The translations under genes and the position numbers were made by a program. A DNA stretch of 64,000 nucleotides from Candidatus Acidiferrum typicum (GTDB lineage: Bacteria; Acidobacteriota; Terriglobia; Acidiferrales; UBA7541): assembly GCA_025463055.1 (NCBI GenBank), contig JAOAPV010000070.1, positions 1 through 64,000 of the forward strand, written 5' to 3'. How positions within the stretch are numbered: position 1 is the first letter of the stretch; each line of letters opens with the position of its first letter. This document shows positions 46,993-56,683 of this stretch, piece after piece. A model generated the notes under the pieces. That model saw nothing but the letters and a program-made list of their open reading frames with translations. It was not told the origin of the DNA and searched no databases.

Positions 46993-48155
46993 GCACGTAC
47001 GCCAGCAGTTTTGCCGGTCGCCTCCAGCAACTGCTTGAACGCATCCGCGAAAAGCTTTACGCCATCGACGACGAGTTTCTCGGTAACTTCTTTCATGGAG
47101 ATGCCGGCCTTCTCGAGCGACGCCATAACTTTCGCGGCTTCATCGACGTTTTCCGTGAGGCTGGGACGCACGCGGCCGTGGTCGCGGAAGGCGTCGAACG
47201 TAGCCGGGGGAATCGTGTCGACGGTGTCCGGGCCGATAAGCTCCTCGACATACATCACATCGCGATACTTAGGATTCTTTGTGCTGGTGCTGGCCCAGAG
47301 GAGACGCTGCGTCTGCGCACCCTTGGCAGCGAGCGCCTTCCACCGCGATGTTCCGTAGATTTCCTGGTACTTGCGATAGGTCAGCTTGGCATTCGCGATG
47401 GCGACTTTTCCTTGCAAGCTGGGGAGCAGGGCGCGCTTGCTGGGGTCCGTTTCGGTTTTCAGTTTGGCATCGATTTGGCCGTCGATCATGCTATCGATGC
47501 GGCTGACGAAGAAGCTGGCGACGCTGGCGATATGGCTGATGTCCTGGCCTTTTTTCGCGCGAGCTTCCAAGGCAGCGATAAAGATTTCCGCCACTTGCTC
47601 GTAGACGGACTGCGCGAACAAGAGGGTAATGTTGATATTGATTCCGTCTTCGAGAAGCTGGCGAATGGCCGGAAGACCTTCCTTGGTGCCCGGGACCTTG
47701 ATCATCACATTCTCGCGGCCGACGCTCTTCCAGAGGCGGCGGGCTTCATCGATCGTGCCCTGGGTGTCGTTGGCGAGGAACGGCGAGACTTCCAGGCTGA
47801 CATAGCCATCGCGGCGCTTGGTTTGCTGATAGACGCCCTTGAAAATATCGGATGCGTCTTGCACGTCGCGAATAGCGATTTGTTCGTATACGCCTTTTGC
47901 GTCGAGTTTCTTTGCTTCGGGCGATTCCAGGATGTCAGCGTAGTCCTTGCTGCCGGTAATCGCTTTCTCGAAAATGGTTGGATTCGAGGTCATCCCCATC
48001 AGACCGTCTTCCTGGATCATTTTTTTCAAGCCGCCGCTGGTCAGCAGGTCTCTGCGGATGTAGTCCATCCAGGGGGATTGACCGAATTCCAGCAATGCCT
48101 TTAGGGGATTCACACCCTTAGCTCCGAGATTCGGAAGCGTTGTTGTAGTTGTCAT
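46989..48155 (-). CDS. tal: transaldolase
   Basis: Transfers a dihydroxyacetone unit between sugar phosphates. The 388 residues contain GMTSNPTIFEKAI, the Schiff-base Lys in NVMIKVPGTKEG, and NITLLFAQ, with DTIPPATFDAF near the C-terminus. The ATG at 48155 has AAGGAG about seven bases upstream. The stop overlaps the pgi start, so the two are translationally coupled. It follows rpiB by about 100 bases. Confidence 0.96.
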   Translation of the reverse strand: MTTTTTLPNLGAKGVNPLKALLEFGQSPWMDYIRRDLLTSGGLKKMIQEDGLMGMTSNPTIFEKAITGSKDYADILESPEAKKLDAKGVYEQIAIRDVQDASDIFKGVYQQTKRRDGYVSLEVSPFLANDTQGTIDEARRLWKSVGRENVMIKVPGTKEGLPAIRQLLEDGININITLLFAQSVYEQVAEIFIAALEARAKKGQDISHIASVASFFVSRIDSMIDGQIDAKLKTETDPSKRALLPSLQGKVAIANAKLTYRKYQEIYGTSRWKALAAKGAQTQRLLWASTSTKNPKYRDVMYVEELIGPDTVDTIPPATFDAFRDHGRVRPSLTENVDEAAKVMASLEKAGISMKEVTEKLVVDGVKLFADAFKQLLEATGKTAGVRA

Positions 48156-48259
48156 GACGTTCTCCTTCGTTGCAGACTCCACAAACTACTATTGTACGCC
48201 GCTGGGGTGGGCCTTGCTGCCAGGCGACGACGGCAAGAGCGCTTGGTCAGAAAATGCGA

Positions 48260-48733
48260 TCAGGCGTTCGCTACTTTTCCTCCGCCGCAATATTTGGCTT
48301 CGATCGCTTTTACTTTGCCGAGGCGCCGTACGTGGCGCTCTTCGTTCGTAAATTTCGCGCCCAAAAACGCCTTGACCAGGTCCTCCGCGAGCATGACGCC
48401 CACCACGCGGGAGCCTAGCACGAGAATGTTAATGTCGTCGTGCTCCACACCTTGATGCGCTGAATACGTGTCGTGGCACATGCCGGCGCGGATGCCGGGA
48501 ATTTTGTTTGCGGCGACACTGGCGCCCACACCGCTGCCGCAGATGAGAATCCCGCGCTCAACTTTTTTGTCGACCACCGCGCGGCCGACGGCTTCGGCGA
48601 AATCCGGATAATCCGAGGGATTCTCATTAAACGCGCCGACGTCCAGCACTTCATGCCCTAGCGAGCGCAATAAATCGCCGATCGCGACTTTCAGTTGAAA
48701 GCCGGCGTGGTCGGAGCCAATCACAAGTTTCAT
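48260..48733 (-). CDS. rpiB: ribose-5-phosphate isomerase B
   Basis: Interconverts ribose-5-phosphate and ribulose-5-phosphate. The 157-residue RpiB/LacA-type protein shows [41 protein letters not shown] and the C(H)D pair in GMCHDTYSA with LVLGSRVVG. It starts seven bases after the tkt stop, so it is co-transcribed with tkt. Confidence 0.96.
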   Translation of the reverse strand: MKLVIGSDHAGFQLKVAIGDLLRSLGHEVLDVGAFNENPSDYPDFAEAVGRAVVDKKVERGILICGSGVGASVAANKIPGIRAGMCHDTYSAHQGVEHDDINILVLGSRVVGVMLAEDLVKAFLGAKFTNEERHVRRLGKVKAIEAKYCGGGKVANA

Positions 48734-48740
48734 CGGTCGC

Positions 48741-50807
48741 TCACTTTCCCAGGACTTCTTTTGCCGCGGCTACGACGCGCTCCGGAAGGAAGCCGAATTT
48801 CTTGAGCAAGTCCTTCAGAGGCGCGGAAGCGCCAAACGTGTGCATGCCTATCGCTTTGCCTTTGGTTCCGACGTAACGCTCCCAGCCGGTGGTCGCGGCC
48901 ATTTCGACGGAGACGCGCGCCGTAATGTTGGGAGGAAGGACGCTGTCGCGATACGCGGCATCCTGCTTTTCGAAGAGTTCCCAGGAAGGCATGCTTACCA
49001 CACGTGCACTGATGCCTTCGGCTTTCAGCTTTTCGTATGCTTCGACGCAGAGATGCACTTCGCTGCCGGTGGCCATGAGAATTACATCAGGCCTGCCGTT
49101 TGCAGCGTCGGCGAGAACGTAGGCGCCCTTGGCTACGCCGGAGGCCGGCGCGTATTTGGTGCGGTCGAAGGTGGGGAGGGCTTGGCGGGTCAGCACGAGA
49201 GAAACCGGGCTGTGCCGAAGCTGGATCAGGACTTTGTAGGCTTCCACGACTTCGTTGGCATCGCCGGGGCGCAGCACAATCATGTTGGGCATGGCACGCA
49301 GACCAGCGAGTTGCTCGATGGGTTGATGCGTGGGGCCGTCTTCACCGAGGCCGATGGAATCATGAGTGAAGATGAAGATGGAGGGTGCTTCCATCAGTGC
49401 GGCGAGGCGCATGGCGGGGCGCATGTAGTCACTGAAGTTGAAGAACGTGGCACTGTAGGCGCGCAACCGAGAAACGCTTAGGCCGTTGACGGCGGCGCCC
49501 ATGGCGTGTTCCCGCACGCCGAAATGGAGGTTCCGCCCCTTATATTCGTTGGCGTAGAAGTCGCCCGCGCCCTCAAAGGTGAGGTTTGTCTTGTTGGAAT
49601 GCGCGAGGTCTGCCGAGCCGCCGAGCAGCCAGGGAATGTTTTTTGCCAGGGCATTCAGCACTTTGCCCGAGGATTCTCGCGTGGCCATCCCCTTCGGATC
49701 AGCGGGAAAGCTGGGCAGGTCTTTGTCCCAAGCATCAGGCAATTTAAAATTCTGAATGCGCTCGACCTGATCCGCGAGCTCCGGAAACTGCTTCTTGTAC
49801 TCGCCGAATTTGGTGTTCCACGTGGAACGAGCTTCTGCTCCGCGCTTGCCGATGCCATTCTTGAAGTGATCATAGACGCCATCGGGAACGTAAAACTTTG
49901 CGTCCTCGGGCCAGCCGTAATTTCGCTTCACGAGTTTGACTTCCGCTTCGCCAAGTGGCTCGCCGTGCGCGTCAGAGGTGTCTTGTTTGTTGGGCGAACC
50001 ATATCCGATGTGACTATCGACGACGATCAGCGTAGGACGGTCGGTCGTCTTCAGGAAAATTTGATACGCGCGGTCGAGCATTTCGAGGTCATTAGCGTCT
50101 GCGACGCGCGTGACGTTCCAGCCCAGGCCGACGAAGCGCGTCATCACGTCCTCACTAAAGGACCAAGACGCGGGACCATCCAACGTCACGTGGTTATGGT
50201 CGTAAATCCAGCAGAGATTCGATAAAGCGAGATGGCCGGCAAGAGAAGCAGCTTCGCAGGCCACGCCTTCCATCAGGTCGCCATCGCCGCACATGGTATA
50301 GACATTGAAGTTGAAAAGCTCGAAGCCGGGGCGATTGTAATTCGCAGCGAGCCATTTGCTGGCAATGGCCATGCCCACGCTATTTCCGCATCCTTGGCCG
50401 AGCGGTCCCGTGGTGGTCTCGACGCCCGTAGTGATATGCGATTCCGGATGGCCAGGAGTTTTGCTGTCAAGCTGCCGAAAACGCTTGATCTCTTCCATGG
50501 GCAGCGAAGGTCGGTCGAGCACTTTGCCATCGGGAGAAACGTCACGGACCCCGGTGAGATGCAGCATCGCGTAGAGCAGCATGGAAGCGTGGCCGTTGGA
50601 GAGAACGAAGCGATCGCGATTGGGCCAAAGAGGATCGGCGGGATCGTAGCGAAGAAATCGCTGCCACAACTCATAAGCGACAGGAGCAAGCCCCATTGGC
50701 GCCCCGGGGTGGCCGGAGTTGGCCTGCTGCACGGCGTCGATGGCTAAGGTGCGAATGGTATTGATGCTGAGTTGGTCCAGGTCTACTTGGGTTTTCGCCT
50801 GAGTCAC
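48741..50807 (-). CDS. tkt: transketolase
   Basis: Thiamine-diphosphate enzyme that transfers two-carbon units in the non-oxidative pentose phosphate pathway. The 688 residues include [11 protein letters not shown], the ThDP motif [14 protein letters not shown], the pyrimidine domain [14 protein letters not shown] and [18 protein letters not shown]. The start is GTG at 50807 with CAGGAGC upstream. It is the first gene of the eight-gene sugar-phosphate operon. Confidence 0.97.
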   Translation of the reverse strand: MTQAKTQVDLDQLSINTIRTLAIDAVQQANSGHPGAPMGLAPVAYELWQRFLRYDPADPLWPNRDRFVLSNGHASMLLYAMLHLTGVRDVSPDGKVLDRPSLPMEEIKRFRQLDSKTPGHPESHITTGVETTTGPLGQGCGNSVGMAIASKWLAANYNRPGFELFNFNVYTMCGDGDLMEGVACEAASLAGHLALSNLCWIYDHNHVTLDGPASWSFSEDVMTRFVGLGWNVTRVADANDLEMLDRAYQIFLKTTDRPTLIVVDSHIGYGSPNKQDTSDAHGEPLGEAEVKLVKRNYGWPEDAKFYVPDGVYDHFKNGIGKRGAEARSTWNTKFGEYKKQFPELADQVERIQNFKLPDAWDKDLPSFPADPKGMATRESSGKVLNALAKNIPWLLGGSADLAHSNKTNLTFEGAGDFYANEYKGRNLHFGVREHAMGAAVNGLSVSRLRAYSATFFNFSDYMRPAMRLAALMEAPSIFIFTHDSIGLGEDGPTHQPIEQLAGLRAMPNMIVLRPGDANEVVEAYKVLIQLRHSPVSLVLTRQALPTFDRTKYAPASGVAKGAYVLADAANGRPDVILMATGSEVHLCVEAYEKLKAEGISARVVSMPSWELFEKQDAAYRDSVLPPNITARVSVEMAATTGWERYVGTKGKAIGMHTFGASAPLKDLLKKFGFLPERVVAAAKEVLGK

Positions 50808-50892
50808 GTTAGCTCCTGAGCGGGGCGAAGGCCCGCGCCGTTTGCGACACGTCTTAGATGCACCGCGTTACGCGGCGGGTGGGTAAATTCTT

Positions 50893-50915
50893 ATCCGACA
50901 CGAAATCTGTCGGAT
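50893..50915. repeat. inverted repeat between tkt and the TonB-dependent receptor
   Basis: ATCCGACA (50893-50900) and TGTCGGAT (50908-50915) form a perfect eight-base dyad with a seven-base centre, without a T-run. It lies between divergent tkt and the receptor gene, so it could be an operator for either. No cognate regulator is identified. Confidence 0.5.
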
Positions 50916-51061
50916 GCTAGATAGGGTGTGCTTAAAAAAGCTTTGAGCCAGGCTGACGCGTCCTTCGTTCGGGACTAATCGGGCCGACGTAAGGTCTACG
51001 CCAAGACACGCGACCCATCCCAATTGAGAGGAGTTTCAAAAGCTACCGTTAGATACGGTGG

Positions 51062-54000
51062 TTGTCAATCAACTCCGCCCGTTTGAAACGTGGTGCGTAT
51101 AATGCTTTCGTGTCCTTAGGTTCTCGAGGTCCGCTCTGCTTTCTTGTGCTGCTGATCGTTGTAACCACAGCCGCCGCAGACCATGAAACCTCATGGAACG
51201 GAACACTGCGCGATGGCGATGGGAATGCCGTTGCAGCGGCCGTTATTGCGCTCCACGGTCGGTCGGGAAACCGGGATTACAGCGTCGCGACTTCGTCGAA
51301 TGGCCAGTTTGTTTTTGCCGAGTTGCCCGCCGGTGGCTATGACCTGAGTGTCAGCGCGGCGGGGCAAATGTGGAGAGCCGCGAAACCTTTGATCATTCCA
51401 GAGGGCGCCACGCAATCCTCCAGGCTTACGCTTTCATCGTCGAACAGTGAGCTGTCCGTCTCCGTAGAGGCGGACGTTCCTTCGCAAATACAAGGGAGCG
51501 GCGGAGAACATCTTTCGAGCGCTGAGGTGTCAAATCTTCCGTTGAATCAGCGAGACTTCAGCAAGCTGCTGCTGCTTGCCGCGGGAACAATGACCGACGC
51601 CAACGGAGCGGCAAATTTCACACAACAGTTTGCGATCAATGGACAACGCGGAGTAGCTGCAGTCTTCGCCATGGACGGAGCGGATACGACCGACCCGGAA
51701 CTGGGTGGAGCTACATTTTCCAATTTCAACGTAGATGCCATACAGGAAGTGCAGTCTAGTTCGGGAGCGATGCCGGCCGAAGTGGGTCACGGCGCCGCAG
51801 GTTTCACGAATGTGCTGACAAAGTCGGGCAGTGATCAGGTACATGGCAGCGCGTTCGCATTTGTTCGCAACGCGGCTTTTGATGCGCGAAATTTCTTTGA
51901 TCACAAAAGCGATATCGATCCGCGCCGCATTCCGCCGTTTGTTCGCAACGAATTCGGAGCTACCAATGGCGGCCCGGTAATCATTCCGAGAATTTACGAT
52001 GGCCACGGCAAGACTTTTTATTTCGGCGAGTATCAAGGCTTCAGGCAGGTGCTCGGGACGACGCAGGTGTTTCCGGTTCCGACCATTGCGGAGCGGCAAG
52101 GAATCGATACCACCACATTTCCTGGCGATACCCTCAGCGTTCCTGTGAATCCAGCGATTGCGGCGCTGCTGGCGCGTTATCCCTTGCCCAACGATCCGCA
52201 GGGAGCTTTTGGTGCGCGCACGTACGCGGCATCCTCCAAAGTGGCCACGAACACCGACCAATTTTCCGTGCGCATCGATCATCGCATTTCCGACAAGGCA
52301 GGGCTCACGGCACGATTCAGCCTAAACCAGGTGCGTGGCCCGACGACTAACCCGGACCAGACGGCCATCGACCCGAGCTTCGGCGTAAAGTTTTTCGATC
52401 ACCAGCGCAGCGCCACGTTGAGGTACGCGCGAACGATTTCTCCGCACCTGAACTTTACGATTGCAGTGGGATACATTCGCAGCACGCCTATTTTTCCTAC
52501 GACTAACCATACTGAGCCGGCGCTGGCATTTGGTGACGGTCTTTTCGAAGGCTTCAATTCCGCCGACGGTTCCATCTTTGGCTCGTACGGAAACGTCTAC
52601 CAATTGAAACACGACATGGTCTACGCGCGCGGTTCGCACACATTTAAATGGGGCGCGGAAATTCGCGCGAACCGTGACGCTACGATTTTTGCCACCAATC
52701 CAAACGGACTGTATACCTTTGGCGGAGGGACGGCCTTCTCTCCTGTTCTGATTCGTTCCGCGAGCGGCCAACACGACATTCAACCAGGAGATCCACTGCC
52801 GGACGCGCTTACGGGTTTGCTCACCGCGACGCCTTATTCGTACTCGGTCATTGCCGCGGGAAGCCTGACGCCTGGCGGGGACAAGTTTGATGAAGCGGCC
52901 GTACGACGCGAAGCCTACAATTTGTATTTTCAGGATGCATGGAAAGCCACGCCACGTTTGGGCGTGAGTTATGGTTTGCGGTATGAAGTGAACAGCCGCA
53001 TTAAGGAAGCGAAACACCGGACGTCCATTGCCGAGCCGGTCGGTCCAGATGGCAAGCCGACCGCGTTTCTGTCTCCGGGCGCGAAGCAAGTGTTCTTGTA
53101 CAACCCGCAGCCTGTGTATCCGATGGACTGGAATGGTTGGGGACCGCGAGTCTCGATCGACTATGCAGTCAGCAAACACACAATTCTGCACGCAGGCGGC
53201 GCCATCACGACAATCCTGCCGAACTTGTGGCAGGACAATTTTGTCACCGGAGGATTTCCGCTGGTGTTCTCGCCCGTAGTCACGGCGCTTCCGGATGTTC
53301 CCGTTCCGTTTCACGGGCAGGTCGTTCCGCTGACACTCCCTGCGCCTTACACTACGCAGGGGCAGCTTCTCTTTGCCTCCGGCAGCAGCGCGGATGTGCC
53401 TGCGAACACGCCCATTGATGTGCAGAGGTTTCAGAACGATCTCGCAGCGTCGACCCCTGGACATGAAGTGCCATTATTCACGGCCGCGGTAATCGACCGG
53501 AATTTTCGCAACGGATACATCGGCACGTACACGGCGGGAATCGATCAAGACTTTGCCGGCGTGAAGGTTAGCGCCTCCTATGTAGCGACTGCGGGCGTGC
53601 ATCTCGCCACGGTTTTTTCGCCGAACAGCTACAACGGCGCAGATCCGGCGTTCGCGCCATTTACACAGTTCAACGCTGCGGGCCACGCCACCGGAGGTTT
53701 TGGACCGGAACTGGTGATGACGACTGGCTCGCATTCCAGCTATCACGCGCTGCAAACCAGCGTGAGCCAAAACCGGTCGCGTATCGGACTGAGTTTCCAG
53801 GCAAGCTATACATTCTCTAAATCGATCGACGACACCAGTGCGGTGCTTGGGGGCTTGCCTTCGAACGCAGGAGTTATTTTGCAGACCCTACCGCAAAATC
53901 CCAGGAACCCGGAGGCGGACAAGGGAGTTTCTACGTTCGACGTGACGCACGTGTTCACCTTGAGCCTGTTTCAGGTGCTGCCCTTTGATCGCGCAAACTT

Positions 54001-54532
54001 CCTTCGTCCACTGAGCAGAAAGGTTACGGCCGGCTGGCAGCTCCTGAACATCACAACGGTGACGAGTGGTCCGCCCTTCAGTGTCTACTCTGGAGTGCAG
54101 CAAACCGGCGCGGGCGCGGGAGGAACGGATCGCCCAGATCTGATTGCATTACCGAAGTTTTCCACGAGTCGCTCCGTCCGCGAAGACTATTTTGGGCTCG
54201 GCCCGAACAACAGCTCGTTCTTTTTCATTCCGATCAACGTTTCGGGAGGGACCGGACCCAATCTCGGCCGCTTTGGCACGTTGGGGCGTGACACTTTTCG
54301 CGGCCCAGGCTTCCGGAATTTTGACCTGGGCTTGATTAAGGACACGCCGTTTGGGCGACGCGGAAGCGGCGAACTGGGCATCCTTGAATTCCGCGCGGAG
54401 TTTTTCAACATCTTCAACATTGTAAATTTTGGTCTGCCGTCTAACATCGTGCGCGGCAGCGGTTTCGGAATTATCAGCAAGACGGCGGGATCTTCGCGCC
54501 AGATTCAGTTTTCGCTAAAGCTGGTTTATTGA
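51062..54532 (+). CDS. TonB-dependent receptor with carboxypeptidase-regulatory-like domain
   Basis: An 1156-residue outer-membrane protein of the acidobacterial Oar-like class. A signal peptide (LCFLVLLIVVTTAAAD) is followed by an Ig-like CarboxypepD_reg domain (about 40-115: GTLRDGDGNAVAAAVIALHG, FAELPAGGYDLSVSAAG). A plug domain follows (about 150-270, VSNLPLNQRDFSKLLLL, then VDAIQEVQ), and then a large beta barrel ending in LKLVY. The upstream start is TTG at 51062. A GTG at 51110 directly downstream of a perfect TATAAT (51098-51103) is an alternative that keeps the whole signal peptide. It likely imports or binds large substrates; the ligand is unknown. Confidence 0.92.
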   Translation: MSINSARLKRGAYNAFVSLGSRGPLCFLVLLIVVTTAAADHETSWNGTLRDGDGNAVAAAVIALHGRSGNRDYSVATSSNGQFVFAELPAGGYDLSVSAAGQMWRAAKPLIIPEGATQSSRLTLSSSNSELSVSVEADVPSQIQGSGGEHLSSAEVSNLPLNQRDFSKLLLLAAGTMTDANGAANFTQQFAINGQRGVAAVFAMDGADTTDPELGGATFSNFNVDAIQEVQSSSGAMPAEVGHGAAGFTNVLTKSGSDQVHGSAFAFVRNAAFDARNFFDHKSDIDPRRIPPFVRNEFGATNGGPVIIPRIYDGHGKTFYFGEYQGFRQVLGTTQVFPVPTIAERQGIDTTTFPGDTLSVPVNPAIAALLARYPLPNDPQGAFGARTYAASSKVATNTDQFSVRIDHRISDKAGLTARFSLNQVRGPTTNPDQTAIDPSFGVKFFDHQRSATLRYARTISPHLNFTIAVGYIRSTPIFPTTNHTEPALAFGDGLFEGFNSADGSIFGSYGNVYQLKHDMVYARGSHTFKWGAEIRANRDATIFATNPNGLYTFGGGTAFSPVLIRSASGQHDIQPGDPLPDALTGLLTATPYSYSVIAAGSLTPGGDKFDEAAVRREAYNLYFQDAWKATPRLGVSYGLRYEVNSRIKEAKHRTSIAEPVGPDGKPTAFLSPGAKQVFLYNPQPVYPMDWNGWGPRVSIDYAVSKHTILHAGGAITTILPNLWQDNFVTGGFPLVFSPVVTALPDVPVPFHGQVVPLTLPAPYTTQGQLLFASGSSADVPANTPIDVQRFQNDLAASTPGHEVPLFTAAVIDRNFRNGYIGTYTAGIDQDFAGVKVSASYVATAGVHLATVFSPNSYNGADPAFAPFTQFNAAGHATGGFGPELVMTTGSHSSYHALQTSVSQNRSRIGLSFQASYTFSKSIDDTSAVLGGLPSNAGVILQTLPQNPRNPEADKGVSTFDVTHVFTLSLFQVLPFDRANFLRPLSRKVTAGWQLLNITTVTSGPPFSVYSGVQQTGAGAGGTDRPDLIALPKFSTSRSVREDYFGLGPNNSSFFFIPINVSGGTGPNLGRFGTLGRDTFRGPGFRNFDLGLIKDTPFGRRGSGELGILEFRAEFFNIFNIVNFGLPSNIVRGSGFGIISKTAGSSRQIQFSLKLVY

Positions 54533-54595
54533 TAGTTTGGCGCGAATATTAGGTCCGCTACGGCCAGAATCCGATTAGCCTAGGAGAAGGCGAGA

Positions 54596-55906
54596 ATGAT
54601 GAAACGAATCCTTGTGATTTTGGCCTTTCAGATGTGTGGGAGCGCTCTAGTTCTGGGACAAATGGGCAGCATGTCGGCTCCGACGTTTACAAAGGACGCC
54701 GCACCCATCCTCCAAAAGAAGTGCCAGACGTGTCATCGCGCCGGCGAGGCTGCGCCCTTTCCATTGCTAACTTATGAAGAAGTGCGTCCGTGGGTCTCGA
54801 GTATCAAGCTTGTGGTACAGCAAAAAATTATGCCGCCTTGGTTCGCGGATCCAGCGTATGGGCATTTCTCGAACGATCGGGCGTTGACGGCAAAAGAGAT
54901 CAGCACTTTGGTGGCGTGGGTGAACGCGGGCGCGCCGGAAGGCGATCCAAAGGATGCGCCGGCTCCTGCCAACTTTGTGGAAGGCTGGGGCATTCTTAAG
55001 CCGGACAAGATTTTTGAGTTGCCGAGAGCTTTCGCCGTGCCGGCATCGGGAATGGTCGAATATCAGTACGTCATTTTCCCGACCGGATTCACGGAAGACA
55101 AATGGGTACAAATGGCGGAGGCACGGCCGACCGAACGCTCTGTGGTGCACCACATCATTGCGTATGTTCGCGAACCGGGATCGAACTATTTCAAAGATCA
55201 AAAGACCGGCGTTTTTTTCGAGGCTCCTCCGCCAAAATCGGACGAAAAGACAGATCGCAGTGCGTTACCCAGTGATTTCCTCGTAGGGTACGCGCCGGGA
55301 CAGCCCGCGGAGATATTGAGCCCGGGCCAGGCGAAACTAATCAAGGCAGGCTCGGATATCGTTCTGGAGGTGCACTACACGCCTACAGGAAAGGCCGCGA
55401 CTGATCGCACACGAGTCGGAATCGTCTTCGCCAAGGAGCCTCCGAAGGAACGCGTGCTGACTTTGTCGGCCAGCAATGGAACATTCAAGATTCCTCCCGG
55501 CGATCCTAACCATCGTGTCGATGCTTCCTTTGAAGTGCTTCGAGACGTGAAGCTGGCGAGCCTTCATCCACACATGCACATGCGTGGGAAGGATTTCGAG
55601 TACCGGCTCGTTTTTCCAAACGGAGAAACGCGCACGATTTTGCGCGTACCTGCCTACAACTGGCGCTGGCAGCTCTGGTACAACTTGGCGGAGGCGATAG
55701 CCCTTCCGAAGGGCACAAAAATCGAATGCACCGCCCATTTCGATAACTCGCCAAACAATCCGGAAAATCCTGATCCGACCAAAACGATTATTTGGGGTCA
55801 GCAGAACTGGGACGAGATGATGGTCGGCTTCTTCAATTTAGTTTTCGACGCGAAGGTGCCCCGGCAAGCTCTTTTACCCCAGGAAGAAACGACGGGAGCC
55901 AAGTAG
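54596..55906 (+). CDS. cytochrome c-type protein with copper monooxygenase (PHM-like) domains
   Basis: A 436-residue secreted protein. After a signal peptide, CQTCH (43-47) is a CxxCH heme-c attachment site. The rest resembles the two copper domains of ascorbate-dependent (PHM/DBM-type) monooxygenases: HH at 185-186, His260 in LEVHYTP, HPHMHM (324-329), His381 in TAHFDNS, and Met408/409 in DEMMVGFF. These match the spacing pattern of CuH and CuM ligands in the family. It starts 63 bases after the receptor and is probably co-transcribed. A role in extracellular oxidation of a substrate taken up by the receptor is inference. Confidence 0.8.
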   Translation: MMKRILVILAFQMCGSALVLGQMGSMSAPTFTKDAAPILQKKCQTCHRAGEAAPFPLLTYEEVRPWVSSIKLVVQQKIMPPWFADPAYGHFSNDRALTAKEISTLVAWVNAGAPEGDPKDAPAPANFVEGWGILKPDKIFELPRAFAVPASGMVEYQYVIFPTGFTEDKWVQMAEARPTERSVVHHIIAYVREPGSNYFKDQKTGVFFEAPPPKSDEKTDRSALPSDFLVGYAPGQPAEILSPGQAKLIKAGSDIVLEVHYTPTGKAATDRTRVGIVFAKEPPKERVLTLSASNGTFKIPPGDPNHRVDASFEVLRDVKLASLHPHMHMRGKDFEYRLVFPNGETRTILRVPAYNWRWQLWYNLAEAIALPKGTKIECTAHFDNSPNNPENPDPTKTIIWGQQNWDEMMVGFFNLVFDAKVPRQALLPQEETTGAK

Positions 55907-55932
55907 GTCCGTCGGCGGATGGCAGTGTCTTT

Positions 55933-56670
55933 TTACAGGAGCACGCGGCAGCCGCGCGCGTTTAGTTCCTTTAGCCACGCGGGACGTACGCGAAGGTCAT
56001 TCCACCGCAGATCGAGCTTCTGAAGCTTTCTGACATTGCGCAGAACATCCGGAACCCGAGTAAATCGATTCCCACGCAAGTCCAGCTGGCGCAAGTTGCG
56101 AAGCTTCTCAAATGAATCGGGGAGCGAGGTCAGGCGATTGTTGCGCAGTGTCAGTTCGTCCAGCGCTGTGAGATCTCCGATGAAAGTGGGCAGTATTTCC
56201 AGCCCAATGTTTTCGAGCAGAAGCTCTTCCAGTTTGACGAGCGCGTGGATGGAGGTGGGAAGTCCACGTAGTGGATTTTCGCTCAGATTGAGGTAGCGCA
56301 AATGGACGAAGTTCTCGAAAACGGAGTCGCTTAGGGAGCGCAAGCGGTTGTCGTGCAGGTAGAGATAATCGCTGATGCTTGTGAGTTTGCAGAATGACTG
56401 GGGCAAAGCCGGAATTCTATTGTGTCCAGCATCCAGCATTCGCAGGTGCGGCAAAGAGCCAATTTCTTCCGGGAGCGCGCGCAGCTGATTGTTTGCGACA
56501 ATGAGCACCTGCAACCGCGTGAGTTGCGCGATGTCCGCGGGCAGGATCTTCAGTTCATTGCGGTATAAGTTGAGGACTCGCAAAGATCTGTCCTGCCAAG
56601 TATCGGGTGGCACCGAAGTTAGCTGACGACCGCTGAGATCTAGCTTGTCGCGTTCCGGAGGCATCGGCAT
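55933..56670 (-). CDS. leucine-rich-repeat protein
   Basis: A 245-residue protein of about nine LRR units with the pattern LxxLxLxxNxLxxLP (for example LRVLNLYRNELKILPADI, LRYLNLSENPLRGLPTSI, LRQLDLRGNRFTRVPDVL). There is no signal peptide or transmembrane segment, so it is probably cytoplasmic. The ATG at 56670 lies 13 bases past the upstream glycosidase stop; a longer frame would overlap that gene and lacks repeats. The start is uncertain since no clear ribosome-binding site is seen. Function is unknown; LRRs bind proteins. Confidence 0.78.
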   Translation of the reverse strand: MPMPPERDKLDLSGRQLTSVPPDTWQDRSLRVLNLYRNELKILPADIAQLTRLQVLIVANNQLRALPEEIGSLPHLRMLDAGHNRIPALPQSFCKLTSISDYLYLHDNRLRSLSDSVFENFVHLRYLNLSENPLRGLPTSIHALVKLEELLLENIGLEILPTFIGDLTALDELTLRNNRLTSLPDSFEKLRNLRQLDLRGNRFTRVPDVLRNVRKLQKLDLRWNDLRVRPAWLKELNARGCRVLL

Positions 56671-56683
56671 TGTGAATACCGAT

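Noticed and set aside
45400-47358. 652-codon open frame on the plus strand across pgi
   Set aside because: It is antisense to well-supported pgi and tal genes, lacks a ribosome-binding site and family motifs, and is typical of GC-rich shadow frames.
52322-53464. 380-codon minus-strand frame within the TonB-dependent receptor
   Set aside because: The receptor is clearly coding; the antisense frame is Arg-rich and lacks motifs.
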